The position numbers were made by a program, and so were the translations under genes. Of a stretch of DNA of 64,000 nucleotides, positions 1 through 14,050 are shown one piece after another. Source of the stretch: Nematostella vectensis (Eukaryota; Cnidaria; Anthozoa; Actiniaria; Edwardsiidae); contig NC_064037.1 of assembly GCF_932526225.1 (NCBI RefSeq), positions 7,112,203-7,176,202 on the forward strand. The letters are read 5' to 3'. The notes below the pieces were generated by a model, which was given only the letters and a program-made list of their open reading frames with translations, had not been told where the DNA came from and did not search any database. The number at the start of each line of letters is the position of its first letter. Position 1 is the first letter of the stretch.

Positions 1-3000
1 TGCTGCAGTCGTTGTGGATGTTCCAGTGAAGCTGAATGGGGCAACAGAAGATGTAGGTGCAGCATTTCCTAAAATAAATATTATGTTAGTCCAATTTTTT
101 TCAAGGCAGTTCTATCAAGTATTGTTAAGGTGCAAATATTTATATTGTGATTTAACACAAAATTAAGAACTCAAATCTATTTAATAAAATCTGGTTCATA
201 GTAAATAGCAATTGAAAAGATAAAAACAAAGAACAAAAATTGAGATACCAGTGTCTAAATTCCTTATACTGTATTGGAGGGTTACAAAGGCTTTTCAAGT
301 CTTCTCTATAATATTGTAAAATTAAGGCTTTCTCTTCAATGATGCCTCAGTTTAACTCGACATTTTCTTCTCCCAAGACATACAATTTTTGCTTTCCCTG
401 TACCTGGTATCCCAGTAGGTGCTACTCCAGTCCCCGCTGTGCTGCTAACACCTGCCCCAAAGCTGAATGGTGCAGGTTTGGCTGCTTCAGATCCCTTAGA
501 TCCTTCTACTTTAGGGAAGGATGGTAGAGCTGAGGTGCTGCCAAAAGTAAATGGCTTGATTGCTGAGTTGTCGTCAGTCGTGGTGGCGGCACCAGTGCCA
601 AATGCAAATGGCAAAGGTTGGGTTGCGGTGGTAGATGTGGAAGTTTCTTTGGGCACCTCAGCCTTTGGAAGTCCTACAAATGATAGAGATTATTTATGGA
701 GAATCCAGATCACAAATTCTGAAAAGGTTGTAAGAATATTGCTCCAACACTGAATGCTCTAGTCCTAGGTATCCAGATGTTTCATATCAACTGAGTCACA
801 AGGCAATTAACCATAATTGCCTAATAACCTAGGACGGTTGCCTTTTGGCTTGTATCAAAATTAGTTAGTTTTCCAATAATTTTTCAAGTAAAGAGAAAAT
901 GGATTGAAAAATGTACAGATCTATTTTTTCACAGAAATCTGATGGTGATTTTTTAAAGGTACCATAAACATGAATTTTAACGATCTTACCTGTAAACCCT
1001 GGTAAGGAGTTACTGGCAGAAGCAAACAAGTTCACATTTGGAGGTGCATGATCCCCTATGGAAATAACAACTTCCTCTAAACATAATATTAAAAATTACC
1101 CATTCTTGGCTTAGTCGAAGACTGAATATAGTATCTACAGTGTATTTATAAGATACATCTGGGTATATTTTTGACATATTTGAGTTTTATAGTTTTGTTT
1201 CATGTGCTACAACCCCTTAGTTAAGTCCTTTACATTTTGTTTTGTACAACACTAAACAGATTCTTAGAATAAAAAATAAGTTACAGTTGCATCTTTGTGT
1301 CTTTCACATGGGTAGATATGTTAGCTAGCATCACAGCTACTGTAATAATATACTGATGACATCTAGAGCTTGAACTACAATACCTGCAGTAGGAATCTTT
1401 AAAAATCCAGCTTTTGCAGCATCCCCAATAGATGGTTTACTACTAGAGCTGGTATCAGCCGGACTACTCGCTGATGGGGTTGTGTCTGGTGGGGTGGAAG
1501 CGGGCACCTTGAGGAAGCCCAGCGCAGCGGCATCTGCTATGGATGGTTTGGAGGCTGCAATGGATATCAGAGAAGGGAATTCTTTAGACACACAGGTACA
1601 ATGAAAGCTGCACCATGGCAGTCACCTTAGTGGCGTAAGTTTACATTCAATGTGGCGTGGCACTGGGTGACATATGATTAATTGTGTGTAATGCGGCATA
1701 TGATTACGTGTGAACAATATGAGATGATGTGTGTGCAATGAGACATGATTGTGTGTAATGTGGCATATGATAACAGGTGAACAATATGAGATGTGTGTGC
1801 AATGAGACAATGTGAAATAAGATTGTGTTTGTGCAATGGGACATGATTGTGTGTAATGTGGCATATGATAACAGGTGAACAATATGAGATGTGTGTGCAA
1901 TGAGACAATGTGAAATAAGATTGTGTTTGTGCAATGGGACATGATTGTGTGCAATGTGGCATATGATAACGTGTGAACAATATGAGATGATGTGAGTGCA
2001 ATGTGACATAGTGTGTGAGCAATGTGACATTGTTACATATTATTTTGTGTATGTGATGTTGCATACAGTACTGTATGATTACGTGTGTATGGGATGACTA
2101 TAGTTACCTGTTGAGGAGTTGGTTGAGCTAAAGGCAGTCACAGGTTTAGAGGATGAGACAGAATCACCACCAAAAGTAAAACCACTCTTTGGAGTGCTTG
2201 ACAATTGCCCCCCTGCTGTACCAAATAATGGCTTACTGCTCCCTTCACTGCTGTTCGAAACAGATCCAAACTGGACTGTTGTCTTGCCCTCTGATGTAGA
2301 CCCAGACTCGGTACCAAATTTAAAGGGAGCTGGAGACTCTTTCAATTTACCATCTGAAGTTTCAGAACTGACTCCAAATTTAATTGTAGCACCTCCTATC
2401 TTGGGCTTATCCTCTAATGACTTAGTTACTCCAAATGTTATAGCTGTACCACCAGGTGCTGCTTTACTATCTGATGACTCAGAACTTACTCCAAATTTAA
2501 CAGAGGGCACTGCAGTATCTTTAGACCCTGAAGATCCAAATTGAAATTTAGGCATTGAGGAGGCGTCCGCTGTTGTCGTAACTCCAAACTTAACTGTTGG
2601 CAGGGAACCTGGCTCTGATTTGTCAACCCCAAATTTAAATGGACTGTTAGAGAATGAGTTGACTGATGGTTTGAACCCCGATGTCTCTGCTGGCTTGGCT
2701 CCTGGCTTAGGCGTCTCACAAGCCAAACACTTTAAGTGCTCAGCTTTGTTGACAATCATGCAAGTGTCACAAGTCCAAGAGCCTGGAGGAGGTGCAAACT
2801 TCTCCAAGACTGGGAAAGTCGAGCTTGAAGCTCCAAATGCTGGTGTTTTTGACGCTGTGCTGTTTGCTCCAGGTTTAGCTGTCTCACAAGCAACACATTT
2901 GGTATCACTCCCTTTGTTATTAACCATACAAGTGTCACATTCCCACGAACCTTCAGGAGGAGCAAACTTTTTCCTTAAATTGTCATCTACATTAATGTTC

Positions 3001-6000
3001 ATTTTGGCTGTTGCTGTGGCACCACTGCTAGTAGGTTTTGGTGATTGGCAAGCTGCACACCTACTGTCCGCCTCCTTATTGCTAATCAAACAAGTGTCAC
3101 ATGTCCAGGAGCCAGCAGGGGGTGCTTGTTTGTTAAACAGGCCGTTACTGGTAGAACTGGTGGCAGATGGTGCAGGTTTGCTGCCAGGTTTGGATGCCTC
3201 GCAGGCCACACAGGTGGTAACATCAGCTTTGTTCTGGATCATACATGTGCCACACTCCCAAGATCCTGGCGGGGGTCTGAATGCTTCTAGAAGGTTGGTG
3301 GCAGGAGCAGAGGATTTCTTGTCATCTGACCTTGTGGAATTTTCACTGGGAACAATTTAAAAACGATTTAGAATCAGGCGACCATTCCCTATTAAAAAGA
3401 CACCTGATTTTGATAATCATAACACTGTTACTTACCTTGGTTTGACAGATGCTGGTTTGCTAAATGAAAAAGCCTGCAAGACAAATGGGGCTGTCAGAAT
3501 GTAAGCAGTAAAAGCTACGTAAAATGTGATGGCCAATTTTTGCTAACAAAAGTTAGCAGAGGGGTACGATGCTTATACAGTGTACCCGTGTAAAAATCAA
3601 GGCAAAAAAGACACAAGTGTACAAGGGAGGAACTGACAGTTCCTTTTCTTCCTTATTTGTCTCAGTTGTTTACGCTTTTGTGATTTTCAGATTGCAAAAA
3701 AACTATCTGAGTCTCTCTTTTCCATTTCTTAGTCTCCCCAAGGTTATAAATACAGTATTTTGACATTTCTTTAGATCGACCTGTTGCTCGTGTGTGGAAA
3801 TAACCTCCTTCATACCTTAGTATTTGGAGAAGTTTTCTTAGAAGCAGGAATCGATGGATTAAAGATCTTTGGTGCAGGTGCTGAGAATTTGAAGTTGTTC
3901 TTTGCCATATCAGTAGCTGTAGAAGGAGGTGCCTATACAGAGAGAGACCAACAAAGAATTATGAGAATACTGACACTAAAACAGCAAGTTGAGGTACTTT
4001 AAATACATAACAAGTACTAAAAGCAGATGGAGTTTACAAGATAGCACTTGCATGCTTTTGATTTTAGGAAAAGAGTATGGGACAAAAGCTCAGTGAGGCA
4101 AGAAATGAAGCATTCTTGAAAGTGTCATGGTGTTACTCTATGAAACTCCTTATGGAAGCATCAAAGGTCTACTGAGCAGGGCTTCTGGAGTAACACGGAA
4201 AAAAACTCAAAATTATGCGGGATTCTTTGCTAAATTATGCAAGTTTTCATTGGCTCCTAGCCACCAGCCAATTAAAAAGGTATTTTATTATTAGTCCTAG
4301 GCCTTCAGGGCTTAGCAAAGAACGCCTAGTCATTTTATTTGTTTTCAAAATTCAGTTCGAAATCTCGCAATCACGAAGAATATTTCTCTTTTTTTTACGA
4401 GAAATAGAGGTAAGAACCCTAAAAGAACCCATTAGCTGTGCAATTAAATGTTTTGTCTTTCAAAATTTAGCCAAATTACACGGAAATTTGTGGATTACAC
4501 GGATTATGTGGAAAAAGCCAAATTACGTGCTTCCGTAATTCCAGAAGCCCATGGGACGCTATGGGGAAACCCTGCTTATTGACAATTCACTTACAGTGTC
4601 TGTCTTTTTAGAGGTTGTTGAACTAATAGAAGCTGTAAAGGAGAATGTAGGAAGTGATTTGCCACTTTGTAGCTGAAGAGGAACCGCTGATGTCACTTCA
4701 GGTAAAGGATTGACAGTCTGGAATCAGACATGAAGAATGATGAGGATGCTACATACTAATAATAGAATTAGAATAAAAGGTTTAAATCATATACTCACTT
4801 CAGTATCCTCTTCTTCTTCTTGACGAGTCCTCCCTAAAGTATAGTGCCCAGAGGTGCGCTCTCTCCTTATTTTACGACCAACCCGAGTAGAGCTTGTTTC
4901 AGGTGAGAGTGAGATTGGGAGTGGAGTTGGAGTGAAAACTGGGAGTGTCTGTACGTCAAAAACAAAATAAATGACACCAGTCAAAAGAAAAACATACTCA
5001 GTCTTCAAGCACAATAGCATTTAGTAAGCCACAGGTCCCAAGGGCTTTTAATAAAAGGTGGCTACCAGCAGTCAACTGCCGGCTACAACAACTTATGCTA
5101 ACTCCCTTCTTTAATTTCAACAATTTGAGCTATGTAACCGGTGAGATACCTTTCCCTAACTGGTCCCTTGGTCTATATCATATTCTTTGGATCCCCAGCC
5201 GAAGCCTGCTCTTTCCAAAATTATTGAAATTCCTGGGTCCCAGGGATGAATCAAGGTGATTCAGGTTGTTTTTTAGAGGTTTAAAAACTTGGCCCTCTTT
5301 ATATTGAATCTCTTTTCTTTTTGGATAAGGAAGTTACTGTGGTTTTCAATGTTCTGTGAACTCTCGCCGACGATTTCCAACTGTCACCCTCTGGCTTTCA
5401 TCATTCAAAATCCTTAGAGTTTTTATTGGACAGCTTTTCTAATTTTGTGACTGTTAACTGCAAAATGGATGAAAATAAACTATTATCATTATCGTTATCA
5501 TTTTCACCATCATCATTATTATTATTATGCTTGCAATCACGCCACCTCTCAGTAAGGCGCTGACCAATCAAAACATGCTAAGTCATTCCGTTGGTTCAAT
5601 GATGGAAGCCAGAAAGCTGGTCGTGGAATATTGAAAATGGCCGCACTGCATTGATATAGTGCTTGGGGAGCTGGCCAGTGGTGATATATTTGGCGACAGT
5701 GCTTACACGCACACTTATAAACTGCATTAAGCACTATCTATAAACTGACAAGGGAAATTCAGCTGCACATAAAGGAATCAGAGAATTAATAAGCGCTATA
5801 CAAGAACCTTTAATTTACATTTGAAATCCATGTATGCACTTTCTTCTACCTGTGAGACCGATGTTAATGTTGATGTTGATGTTGATGTTGTAGACTTAGT
5901 TGCCCCAATTCTATTCATGATGCTATAGAACAAAAACCAAATTGAATCAATAACAAGGCATAAGTAATGTTGTAATTGGATGCCTACCAGAACTTTCTTT

Positions 6001-9000
6001 ATTGTTATTCTAGTGAAATTGCTAAAGAGGACAGCCTTCAAATTTCCTTTCAGATAATAACTCTCACCTTCTAGATGAAAGACCGGCAGTTGATTCCATT
6101 GGCCATTCTGTTTCCATCGTTACAGGAGTGCTGGAAGATGTTGGCTTGTCAGGAGTTGTTCTGGGTGTTACCCGGGATATAGAAGCTCTTTGTGGGCCTG
6201 AGAGTGGTTGTACAGGTGGAGCTCCAAATTGTGCCTGCAAAATCATAAATATGACAAATATTTTTATCAGGAGAATATGTTTGGATTTGCAAATAAGTCA
6301 CCAAGGAAAATTGTGCCTGCTCCACCAACAATAATTTCGAGAATCATATAAACTCTTGCCCCGGTGTTAAACCATTGTTTGCATAAGGCAAAAGGTCTTC
6401 CAAATAAAAATGACTCTGTAACATTAGTGGACCACACAGTAAATTTATCCCATTAACAACTGAAAAGAGTGATTCCTTATGTCAAAGTATTTGAATAGAT
6501 GGAGCAAAGATTTGTAATGAAACCAGAAAGAGAAACACAGTGATACACACTAGCCAGCGTAGCTTGCCTCTCGGGATTGAGTGCAAGCACAACGCAAGTG
6601 CAAGGCACAAGAGCCAGCCCTCAAATAAAAGCCCATGTTTTTGCAAAACGACCCTTACTAGTCCTTCATGATATCGACAGCTTCTCAATGTTGTCTATTA
6701 TTATTATCAAAAAATCAGAATCAAGCTGCAGTTCCAAACAAACTCGCATTGAGCACTGTCACTTTTTCTTGGACATATGATGATTGACAGATTAAGTGTT
6801 ACCAATCAAGTCTTTTAACACACCAATAAAAAAGAATAATCACTTTCTAAATTATAAATATGAGAAAAGTGGGGGGTTCTTTGCAGGCTTTGTATTCAGA
6901 GCGCCTCCCTTTCATGAACAGTGCCTCGCAATCGGCTATGTGTACAATGTTGACACTCAAACGCGCCGCAGCGCATTGCCGACTAAAATCCCCGAAAAGC
7001 TAGACATCCATTCAAAAATAGCCACTCAAACTCAATTATTTATATGAACATTAACCTAAACCTTAATTATAGTTTATATTTTAGCAATAAAAACGGAAAC
7101 AGCGATCGAAAAAGTAGAGAATTCAAGGATAAAAGTGTTAATTAGCGTTACATCTTGTCTAATCGGCTATACAAAAATCGTTGTAAAAATGCTTAGAGAC
7201 ACACTATTGATGTAAAAATTGCACTTTCTTAATGTACTTACATTTGAGATTACCCTCAGCTTAGTTTTTTTCTTGTAAAATAGCTTCAAGTGGATAATTT
7301 TGCAGTAACCACTTTTCACATAAAAACGTCATGTGAATTGTTGATGAAGAGAAAACATGTATTATGACGGCCTTTTTTAGACAATATCATAATTTTATAA
7401 TGATAGATGTTGTGTACATTAGCTTCAGTTTCAATAAATTGCGATTGTTAGAAACCCTGAACGCTTCCCTTGGAGTAGTTCTGGATTCAGTATCTCACTA
7501 ACTTTTGTCATGCTGCTTCTATGTGACTAACTAGTCTGCTTATTAAACACGCTATGTAGCGTGCGTTAAGATATCTGATAACGCAAAAGGTGTGGACAAG
7601 GGCCAAATATCAGAAGGACTATTACAGCAAGAATCGCGAGAAAATCAATAGAAAAATTCGGGAAAAAGCCAAGCTCAAGAGAGAGGAGAAACAAGCTAAC
7701 CTTTCCTGAAGAAGTCGCAAATTGACGACTAAAATGGCGGCAGAGTAAAGCTCGTCAAAACGGAACATCTACATGGATATACGTTGCTAGCTTAGAGATT
7801 TCTATCTCTAGTACTTCGAGTTCTTGTTGCGTATGCTCATTTATTAATTTGTTTTGGAAGAAATGGTCACACGAACATACGACGCGAAACAGCTAGAACA
7901 CGAATAGCTTTGAGAGATTAAGGAATGCGCTTGGTTTTTACATTTATTTGAGTGGTATTGCACATACGGATCTCATTCCTTCTCATTAAGATCGACGCAG
8001 TCATAGAGGACGTTTTTTATTTGGGGCGGAAAAACATCAACAGCGTGATTTGGCGAAAGGTCTGCTAAAGATGTTGTAAAGCCATCTAAAAAAATAGAAG
8101 TGTACATTAACAAATTGCTGAATATTTTTCTTTTCTTTTATCATACACCGTTTCGTTTCTGGTTTAAAAACAATTCACTACGCTCATAGGGAAATGATTA
8201 GCAATATCTTCCTCCATAGCAATGTGTTATGGCAAAAAATTAGCAAGTTGTTCTAAACTTGAATAAACAATGTGCGTGCAGTGACGTCTCATGGGTGTTA
8301 GTGACATATCTAAATGAATTCGCCATATCTACTTACCGGCGTGCATGGCAAACACAGTTCTGACCGTGTCCAAAAAAGACTCTGCGTGCGTTGACACAAC
8401 GTAAAGTACTAGGATTAGGCTTAGGCGGGCTGAACCGTGCAAATTACACACTGATACGAGCCATTGCACGGTCCGGCGTGCATGTAACACAACTGGGTAC
8501 CAACATTGAGCACATAGCCAATCATGCTGGTTTCTCTCTCGAAACAAAACAGATCGACGTGCATATTCCTAGGCCACTCTCAAAGGAAACAGAGCTGGCT
8601 ACGCAGGTAGATACACACCTGTAGTTTGCGAGGAGATCCAACAGGTCTAGTATTTGGAGGTACCCTTCTTTTTTGAGGTTGCTAAAATAATCAAAGCAAG
8701 TCAAATTAATGTCATACTGGACGCACTCAAGACTAAAGAATTGATACTTACAGTGAATGATAATGGTGATGACGATGTTGAAAAAGGTGGAGATGGAGGG
8801 ATCTTTTTCGCATCCTAAAATTTAGGCAAGAAAAAATGAGTTTCCATGCAATATTTGTCCTCAATGGTTTTGCTGTGGCTGATCTACCAAACAATGATGC
8901 AAAGCTTTTTACCACATATTTCACAAAGCTGCATATGAAGTGTAGCTTCAACATAATCCTACTGGTGTCTGAAACAAGATATTTCTCTTACAATTAGAGG

Positions 9001-12000
9001 TGTAGACATCTTCTCAAGTGCTTCTAGTATGCGCTTGGCTGTCTGACTTGCAGTTCCACCAGATGCTGGGGGAACAACAGTATCCAGCTTAATTACAACA
9101 CTATATATGTCACATGTAACAAATCATAAATAACAATAGAGAAAAACCTTAAGATTAAGAGTGTTGATGAGGCTTTCAGCACTAATATGATGATCAATAC
9201 AAAGTTTAAAGAAACTAGCTACTAAGCATGTGACAATCACAGCCTTGTTTGACACAATCTTCATCACTAGAAGGATTTTGATGTGCTATAATACTGAAGT
9301 GTTTGTATGTTTCTGACACCCTCATTGGTTTTAATTGGTTTACTTCACAAACCTGCCTAGGGGGCCAAGCATCACACTGTGATTAGCAACTTTCCTACAG
9401 CCAAGTATACTCTACCTGCAACTGGCGTTGGCCTGATTTGCTTCCTAACTGGTTGAGTTGTCTGAAATACAAATGCAACAGTCAGTCAACCTAGAATGGC
9501 ATAACATGATGATAGATTTGTCACACGTTATATACCTCTGTTGTTTTGGGGGAAGAGACTCTCATGCGTTTTCTGCCAGCAGTCTGCGATGCACCACCAA
9601 ATGAGGTCTTCCCAGAGTAAAATGGTGATGAATATGGATGGACGTTACTCCTGCTCTGCGACCGTGGCTAAAGAATTAAAAAAATGAATTCATGGAGATG
9701 AAAGGTTAATCCTTCCTCTGTCCTTTCTTTGTCCTAAGTGCTGCCGCGCTAGGAGTATCTTTACGCAACCATCCTGTTGCTATTAGCCATTTAGAGTAGG
9801 GCTTTTTTTAACTTGCTTTTTCTTCATGTTTTTCTTCATTTCTTGTGTGGTTATGTCTATTTTTTTTTCTTTTTTTCTTTTATTGTAAAGGGTTACACTT
9901 GAGTTGGAGTTGTGCTCTGTCGTGTCAACTTTACCGCTATTTCAATATGTGTACAGGAAGTAAGAGATTACTTACTGATAGAAAATGTAAAACCAAACAA
10001 AAAATAGTATTCTATTACCAGGCAGTTTAGATATCTAAACAGTACCCTTCAAAGCACATTTGTAATAGGTAAAGCAGCTGTGGTATTTATTCTCTGTGTA
10101 TTTGCCTAAATGGATCAGTTAGCTTGCATACCGGTAAGGGAGACCCAAAGGCAGTCACTGAGAATGAAGGTCTGTTACTTAGTGTAGATTCTGGCTTGCG
10201 TCGACTTTCATTCACTGCTCCACCAAATTGGAGCAATGATGTGGAAGGGGTTTGTGCTGGGGTCCTGGACAAATTAAGGGGTGTATCTGGCGTGCTGCGC
10301 TCACTGGTACGAGGGATTCCAGGCATAGGGGTGCTGGTAAAAAAAGATGAGGGCAAAGCTGGCCGAGATGGGTCAGCTTGCAGTAGAGATATTCCTAGTG
10401 ATTGCTGGCGTTTTGCTGGTCCATCAGATGTGGAGGGCTCTTCCTGAAAGTAACAAAAAAAGTAAACATGAAATTTAATTTCAACTTTATAAGATTAGGT
10501 ACAAGCATCAGATACATGACTACAGTTCATGGTTTCATACTTGGCAGACTTTTTAGCAGAATAGTACTATCTTGAACACAATTTCTTCCAGATAAGCAAG
10601 AAACACAGACAAATGAGTATATATTGTTTAACTACTAAAAAACAATCCATTGTTAGGATCAGGCTAAAGTGATGACTGCGCTTATATTTCATCATAAAAA
10701 AATATCTCTTTCTGATTAAGACCTTATCACAAAATAGCTTTTCAAAGGTATGTGAATTCCATTCTTGGATTTCGGGAAAAGATGCGGCTGAGAAATGAAA
10801 GTTATATGACAGTCATCATACTCCATATCATCATAACCTAAGTAGCACATTTGTTTACTATGACACCAATGTAACAGTGTCAGGTAATTGGGTACCACAA
10901 TCCAGTCACCACAACAGGTAAAGCAAGATCTTTTTATCGTTTCAAAAGTTACTGTTTCATGATGATAAAATCCCACATAACTTATTGAATTGAAATGATA
11001 AAATTCCACATTGTTAAATTGACATATCTTGTTAGTTAATAAAGTTAAAGTAATGTGACAATAATAAAATAAACAACCTCAAATAAATTGTTACCAATGC
11101 AAACAGATTATGGAAGTAAAAGGGAGTGAGAAATTAGTAATAATGTTTGATGGCTACTCGTGTGAAACTGACAACACTTGTTAACATTTACACAGACAAT
11201 TGTCTTGTGTTTTCCGTAAATTAACTTTTGGTAAACACCGATGTGTTTGACATTTGACGACGAGTAAAGGATTCAAGTTAAGAAACTTTTGCGAAGAATG
11301 ATTATATCACAATCATAATCGTTATTGGATCAGTATAAAACTTTCTGGGTAAAATTTGTGGTAGTTGATGACCGCATTACATTGGAAAATAAATCAGTGT
11401 AGGTCGTTTGGAAATTGAGTCTTAACCTCAAACCTATGACTAATTTGTAGTGTGCGGGTATTATTCGGTAAATGTACGTACTGTCATTTCTGAATCCGAA
11501 ACTCCTTGGCCAAACCTCACTTCTTTAGGTGTGATTTTATCTGTTCTGGTCAAACCACCGTCAACGACACTTTTCCTACTATAAGAACTCTCTGTCTCGC
11601 TTTCTCGTATCGTTGCGTACTCTATGTTAGTTCGGACGTGTGATCTTGCAGTAAGAAAAGTCGATAATGCATTTTTGCCCTTTGGGAGACCATGGGTATG
11701 TACCCCTCCATTTCCAAAAACTTTCCCCACACTTCGATCAGAATTGGCCGAAGTTCCTGGAGCCTCTGTAAAATCATAATCGCGGTTGGGGCTATCTTGC
11801 GTTCTTGGTTGATCATTTACTCCATCCTCGATCTCTAAATCATCTTCCACTTCTTGTTCCGAACTTTTTCCTTTCCATATATCCACAAGCCATGCGGGAG
11901 AGAAAAAATCTTTGACTGTCTCTAAAACACCCTGTAAAACACCGGTACAAACTCATATCAGAAGGCTTCAACTACTACCATAATTACCCCAAATATTACT

Positions 12001-12214
12001 TCAAATAATCACAGACGTCTAAAGAACATAAACAATAAAGATCAACGGGATATGGAGAAACGTTTGACCTCAGAAGTCGGAACACACGGAGGAATAGTAA
12101 ACTGACCTTCTTGCTAACTGACGGCCTTGAGTACGGTTTCGCAGAGTGTCTCTGCCGCGAATGGCCACGAATTTTATATGAATGTGATCCTCCAGCGCCA
12201 GGCTGGTCCACCAT
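1..12214 (-). CDS. NUP153: Nucleoporin NUP153 homologue, 19 exons visible, 3' end truncated by window edge
   Basis: NUP153 is a nuclear-basket FG nucleoporin that tethers the basket to the pore and binds Ran and transport receptors. Exons (5' to 3'): 12107-12214, 11482-11931, 10132-10443, 9536-9667, 9416-9461, 8992-9065, 8752-8814, 8619-8681, 6068-6234, 5850-5922, 4799-4948, 4595-4717, 3816-3932, 3436-3473, 2108-3345, 1384-1554, 990-1055, 404-673, 1-68. All junctions are GT-AG and phases agree, giving 1243 codons before the edge. The N-terminus has the basic family head (KIRGHSRQRHSAKPYSR) and then an amphipathic stretch GVLETVKDFFSPAWL. Mid-protein family blocks include SPFYSGKTSFGG and TAKRILEALEKMSTPL followed by DAKKIP. 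Four RanBP2-type zinc fingers (W-x-C-x2-C-x10-C-x2-C) lie at about residues 665-850, followed by FKFG, VKFG and FSF repeats. The start is the first ATG before the conserved basic head. The 63-bp exon 8619-8681 is the least certain. Identity is established knowledge of the family; exon edges are read from sequence. Confidence 0.93.
1622..2064. repeat. GT-rich minisatellite in a NUP153 intron
   Basis: A tandem array built around the words gtgaacaatatgagatg, gcaatgagaca and ggcatatgataac. Two adjacent units starting near 1776 and 1875 are almost identical and 99 bp apart; flanking units are shorter and diverged. The three overlapping histidine-rich open frames here are products of the repeat. 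The array begins about 44 bp downstream of the donor of exon 2108-3345 but does not contain a clear copy of that donor. Confidence 0.85.
2716..3267 (-). other. Four RanBP2-type zinc fingers of NUP153
   Basis: Within the 1238-bp exon 2108-3345 the minus strand encodes four fingers in tandem, each beginning GSW-E/T-C and ending C-x2-C: WECGTC...CVAC near 3205-3262, WTCDTC...CAAC near 3050-3110, WECDTC...CVAC near 2890-2950 and WTCDTC...CLAC near 2725-2785. In vertebrate NUP153 the same array of four binds Ran. All four cysteines are intact in each finger, so binding is expected to be kept. The linkers are rich in Ser, Ala, Lys and Pro. Confidence 0.95.
7560..7720 (+). other. Short Lys/Arg-rich coding-like fragment in a NUP153 intron
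   Basis: The plus strand from about 7590 to 7709 reads a charged stretch, KYQKDYYSKNREKINRKI and on to LKREEKQANLS, ending in TGA. Runs of the Y-x-x-N-x-E-K-x type occur in many transposon-derived proteins, so it may be a relic. No longer frame or splice partner is visible. Low confidence. Confidence 0.25.
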
Positions 12215-14050
12215 TTTGTAAACTTCCCCCCAGTAACTATAAATGTGAGTTTACAGCAATTTTTGAGTATAAAATTTAGCAGTAAACTTAGTGCATTTTC
12301 CTTCTCATTTCGCAGCACATGCGACTCAGTTCGACCGCTCTTTTCTGATTTTTTGATTGGTCAATTCTAGTCATGTGATCATTCAATTATGCTTCAGAGT
12401 TGCCCGTCCCTACCCCACAAGGGGCTTTCATCTTCCTTATCTTATAAAATTCGAGAATGAATTTGTAATCTTGTATTTGATGCGTTACTGTAAACAATAG
12501 TTAGCTTAAGATATGCAACACAATTCATTTTAAAAGGAATTCGAATCCAAAATGAAATATAACTTGCCAAAATCTTACGTAAGTTTGTGTACTCGATACC
12601 AGGCTATAGGCCGCGTTAACACAGGCTATCTGTGACAAGAATTTAACACGTGCCTGCTCATTGTTCGATACAATGAAGCATTTAGTTATCAAGCGAGTCA
12701 GGGGAGGGGGTGAGGGGGGGATTAGGTTTTCGGACCGGCGGATTTCGGCCTCGACCTAAAAAACTGAGAACAGGGGTGAACAGCGACACACTTTTTGTAA
12801 TAAACTTAAAATCTCTGTTTTATAAAAGCTTGAATGTGAAAGGTTTCCCTAGATTTTGTGTATTTATTAAGTGCCATATTTTGCGATCTTAAAAGAAAAC
12901 CAGAATTGAATTTCAGATCTGGTAACATTTAATGTGATCTTTATTGTAAACAATAATAGAAACCAAGAGTGACAAAGTTTTCTTTAAAGCTAGCTATTGA
13001 CAAATGCTACGATGAAAATCCTGGTGCGTCAGATTTTAAAACAAAGTGTGTCAGCTTTTTATTACAAAGTTCGTCGTTACAGCGTGTGAGACTACCCTTC
13101 AAATCGCATATGTTATTATTTTTGGACGCTTTATTTAGGTTTGAGACCCCCACACTCGATGCCTTTGCAAGGAAAATATGAACTTTAGCATGCTGAAACG
13201 CTCCTAAGAAATTCGAGGAGAGTAGATTACGATTAGGTTAGGTTTAATCACTTTCTAAAACCTAAAATACAAAACATTTTAGATTGTGTGCATTTCAATG
13301 TAGCTTGCTTTTGTTGTTCTGTGTACAAAAAAAGCCATATGCACGTGCGTGACTGGACAAAGAAGTACAAAGGCTAAAGGCAGCAATATTGACCTAGATC
13401 GTAGTGTGCTGGATGACGACATCACTACATTACTATAGAAACACACCTATTCCCATGAGACGCAAGCATGAAAAAGACCCCGATATTTTTCAGTGTACAT
13501 CTCAGCGAGCTGTGCGTGGCGTAACCGACTAAGACAGGCCTGGGATCCTGGTTATTGCCTCCCCATTAATGCGCGGGTACCTCAGGTCCCTTTGTGTTGT
13601 ACAGTTCCTTAGATAGCGGTGCTGGGGCCGAAATCTCTAGCCTATCCGTAAAGCTTTATGCTGCCATACGGTGTTTCAGCGCATGTCTGGAAGTATGGTC
13701 TCTTTCTTTCTTCTCATTTTACCGCAACTGGACAAGGTTCGGTTCACGGCCATGCCCGCCGTTTTTTTTTTTTTTTTCATTGTTTACCTTTATAAAGTAC
13801 TTTTTATGGCGTTATCATTTTTTATGGCGTTGTCATACAGTCATATGGCGTTTAATGGCCTTATCTTTTTTTTCGTTATCATTTTTATGTCGTCTTTACG
13901 CAGTAGTAATGATAATGCAGAGACCATAACCAGGATTTACCCACGATGCTGTGCCAAATATGTAGTGTTGACGTTTACATGGCAACACATACCACGGGGT
14001 TACCCATAAGAAAATGTCATCACTTACGATCTTTAATTTATATACAGCTC

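Noticed and set aside
2119-3360. 141- and 246-codon plus-strand frames
   Set aside because: Antisense shadows of the zinc-finger and FG exon of NUP153.
8340-8384. Possible extra 45-bp NUP153 exon (SLFWTRSELCLPCTP) with a GTAAGT donor
   Set aside because: Phase would fit, but the peptide does not resemble NUP153 and the upstream acceptor is weak; left out pending transcript data.
9065-9100. Upstream acceptor for the NUP153 exon ending at 8992
   Set aside because: Using the AG near 9100 brings TAA in frame; the acceptor with a perfect pyrimidine tract (gttgttcccccag) at 9066 keeps frame.
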